Below are positions 62,400 through 64,000 of a DNA stretch of 64,000 nt, in pieces. Origin of the DNA: Isochrysis galbana. Its lineage: Eukaryota; Haptophyta; Isochrysidales; Isochrysidaceae. Every line of letters begins with the position of its first letter. The first letter of the stretch is position 1. Position numbers and translations under genes: made by a program. The notes beneath the pieces are model-generated. The model was not told the DNA's origin. It was given only the letters and a program-made list of their open reading frames with translations, and did no database searches. Where the stretch lies: assembly GCA_018136815.1 (NCBI GenBank), contig CM030936.1, positions 2,693,079-2,757,078 on the forward strand, in the 5' to 3' direction.

Positions 62400-63998
62400 C
62401 TAATTGCTAGCATCAGAGGCACGCCCATCATGACTTCTTGAGTCTGAGGCGGACGAGCATCGCGAGGGACGACGTGAGAACCAAAAGGCTCCGCGTTTCC
62501 TGGTTGACGAATCTGCATTGGAGGTCTGCGAGGGTCGGTTGCGACGTGGATGCATCCCTCGCTTCTCCCCATCCCGCCTCTTGTGGACTATGTGTTGTGA
62601 GGTTTGATCTGACAGATTACGGCCACGACCTTCACGTGCCTGCCACTGAGGAGGATCGACAGAGCGTGAACCTTGTGGTGATGCTTGGCTAATCAACGGC
62701 ATCGGCCCCGAATGTTCGGGTAGTGTGAACTGCTGCTGCTGCTGCTGCCCAAATGTGCTACTTAGCCTTGGTGCATCCGTAGGATGTGGCTGTTGGGGTG
62801 TCTGCATCGGCAATGAGGTGGGTTCTATGGTCACTAGACCAGATAACTCTGGCTCTCGTTCACCTGGCCGTCCGTGTCGTTCCTCCGACCCCAAGTGCCT
62901 CCATTGCGGTGCCGATGGAAGTTTCGGTTGTACAAGTGGACAGGAGGCTATACTTCCAACCACATCCTGTGCTGGGGCGACATTGTCCAATAGCACCCTC
63001 GATCTTGGCGTTTTCGATGCAAGGCCCTCCTGTGCGACTCCTACAGCTCGAGGAGGCGGCGAGGCTCGAACTGGCCGAAGAGCTGCTCTTGCAACCGCAG
63101 CAGGGTTTTCCGCAGGCTCGACCGCTTCTCGCCTCGGCGTCGGACGCAACGTTACCGACAGGAATGCCTCGGCATTTCTACATTGTTGGCATGCCTGCTC
63201 CGTCCCCACGGACACATGTTGAAGTTGCATCTCATCAATCTCACGACCCTCGTACCGCGTTGCGTGCGACTCTAGGGTTGGGATGGGCCTTGATATTTGT
63301 CTGATTGGAGGCTGATGTTGACCATCGTTTGGCTGAGCTGCGCTTGGAGGTGGCGGAGCTACGCCATCAAGCCGTACATGTGGACTGGCGGTGGTTGCGG
63401 CAGCTTGCGGGGCCGGCAGAGCTTGCGGCTTGGGTAGTCTGGCGCATGATATTAGCGTTGGTTGAAACACTCGTCGTCGATCGAATGATGCATATTGAGA
63501 GCGTGGGCGCTCTGGCATAGCACACGTGGTTGTCACCTCGGAACCAGATCCAGCCGAGCCTCTCGGTTGAAAAACGCAAGATCTTGGGCACGCTCCGTGC
63601 TCGTTCAATGCCGAAAGGTTGGAGATCCGTGCTGCTGACGTTGTGCATTGAAGGGATGCGCATGGCGCAATGGCAGTAGCCGACATCGGATTGGAGCACT
63701 GGACGAGCGGCTTCTGTAGGACGTTATGAGCGGTAGAAAGCAAAGTTTGCTCATCGGCAATCATGCCAATCGCTGGGCTCAGATTAGATGATTGGCTAAA
63801 CGGTATCTGCTCCTCCCGCTGGACGCTGTCGGCGGCAAGCGGCATAGTGCGCCGATCGGACAACAGTATGCAGCCGGATGACACTCGTCGCCCGTTTGGA
63901 ATTTCAGGCTTCTTGTCACTGAGCCCAGATAGCCATGAAAGCGTGGTGACCCAAAGCATGGTCTCCTCCTCGCTGTCAGCCTCCAACACATACTCCCA
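62400..63998 (-). CDS. PH-domain protein, 3' part, runs off the window
   Basis: Open frame of about 532 residues ending at 62400 and continuing past the right edge, so the 5' end is not seen. The first residues (WEYVLEADSEEETMLWVTTL) look like the last strand and C-terminal helix of a pleckstrin-homology domain, the part that reads 'L.A.s.ee...Wv..L'. The remaining ~500 residues are low in hydrophobic content, Pro/Ser/Arg/Gln-rich and probably disordered, with a Q6 tract coded by a CTG/CAG repeat at 62730-62748, a basic stretch (HKRRDGEKRGMHPRRNRPSQ) and a Ser/Arg-rich end. The role is unknown; PH domains bind phosphoinositides or proteins at membranes. Confidence 0.65.
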   Translation of the reverse strand, partial: WEYVLEADSEEETMLWVTTLSWLSGLSDKKPEIPNGRRVSSGCILLSDRRTMPLAADSVQREEQIPFSQSSNLSPAIGMIADEQTLLSTAHNVLQKPLVQCSNPMSATAIAPCASLQCTTSAARISNLSALNEHGACPRSCVFQPRGSAGSGSEVTTTCAMPERPRSQYASFDRRRVFQPTLISCARLPKPQALPAPQAAATTASPHVRLDGVAPPPPSAAQPNDGQHQPPIRQISRPIPTLESHATRYEGREIDEMQLQHVSVGTEQACQQCRNAEAFLSVTLRPTPRREAVEPAENPAAVARAALRPVRASPPPRAVGVAQEGLASKTPRSRVLLDNVAPAQDVVGSIASCPLVQPKLPSAPQWRHLGSEERHGRPGEREPELSGLVTIEPTSLPMQTPQQPHPTDAPRLSSTFGQQQQQQFTLPEHSGPMPLISQASPQGSRSVDPPQWQAREGRGRNLSDQTSQHIVHKRRDGEKRGMHPRRNRPSQTSNADSSTRKRGAFWFSRRPSRCSSASDSRSHDGRASDASN

Positions 63999-64000
63999 TC

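Overview
The window looks like nuclear DNA of a flagellated unicellular alga with a red-algal-type secondary plastid (a haptophyte or stramenopile-like lineage; I cannot fix the taxon). Reasons: spliced genes with GT-AG introns and mostly GTGAG-type donors; a sperm-tail PG-rich repeat protein (flagellum); a protein whose signal peptide ends in AAA-FATP, the 'ASAFAP'-type entry motif of secondary red plastids; a selenoprotein K; GC-rich coding DNA; and eukaryotic retroelements and hAT transposons. Three 100-N runs are assembly gaps.

Real or probable cellular genes, left to right: a thioredoxin-fold (glutaredoxin/SH3BGR-like) protein (3.0-3.7 kb, -), a sterol desaturase/fatty acid hydroxylase family enzyme (4.9-5.7, +), the deadenylase adaptor PAN3 in ten exons (12.1-15.4, +), a possible tiny spliced gene tail-to-tail with it, the first exon of an MFSD5-like transporter cut by a gap (17.4-17.9, -), selenoprotein K with a Sec UGA codon and a SECIS-like hairpin (19.7-20.3, -) head-to-head with a GNAT acetyltransferase (21.1-21.9, +), anthranilate phosphoribosyltransferase TrpD (23.7-24.8, -), a SHIPPO-repeat protein (28.1-29.4, -), a plastid-targeted SAP-domain protein (33.2-33.9, +), a strictosidine-synthase-like/APMAP protein (37.4-38.9, +), a ClpB/Hsp104 disaggregase (42.0-44.7, -), a kinesin-13-like motor (48.3-50.7, -), the C-terminus of an unknown basic protein next to a gap (58.3-58.7, -), and the 3' part of a PH-domain protein running off the right edge (62.4-64.0, -).

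Between them lie nested mobile elements. 6.2-11.8 kb: gypsy remnants, a hAT pseudogene and a retroposon inserted in that pseudogene. 25.7-27.1 kb: a gypsy gag fragment and a phage/giant-virus-type DNA methyltransferase fragment joined to a hAT terminus. 31.2-32.9 kb: a LINE-derived element. 34.3-36.2 kb: copia. 51.7-55.1 kb: a complete hAT with terminal inverted repeats and 8-bp target duplications. 55.7-61.1 kb: gypsy reverse transcriptase, LTR-like repeats and three retroposons with clear target duplications.

The most novel theme is a retroposon superfamily, both ORF-bearing (LINE-derived) and non-coding (SINE-like), whose copies begin with the same small palindromic hairpin touching the start codon, often followed by a second GC-rich hairpin. 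Arm sequences change between copies while pairing is kept, and 3' tails are of two kinds, one of them shared with the LINE-derived copies. Other points of interest are the captured methyltransferase pieces, the selenoprotein K gene, a 350-bp near-perfect inverted repeat at 45.8-46.6 kb, Tudor-like segments inside the hAT transposase, and poly-C/poly-G tracts upstream of many start codons.
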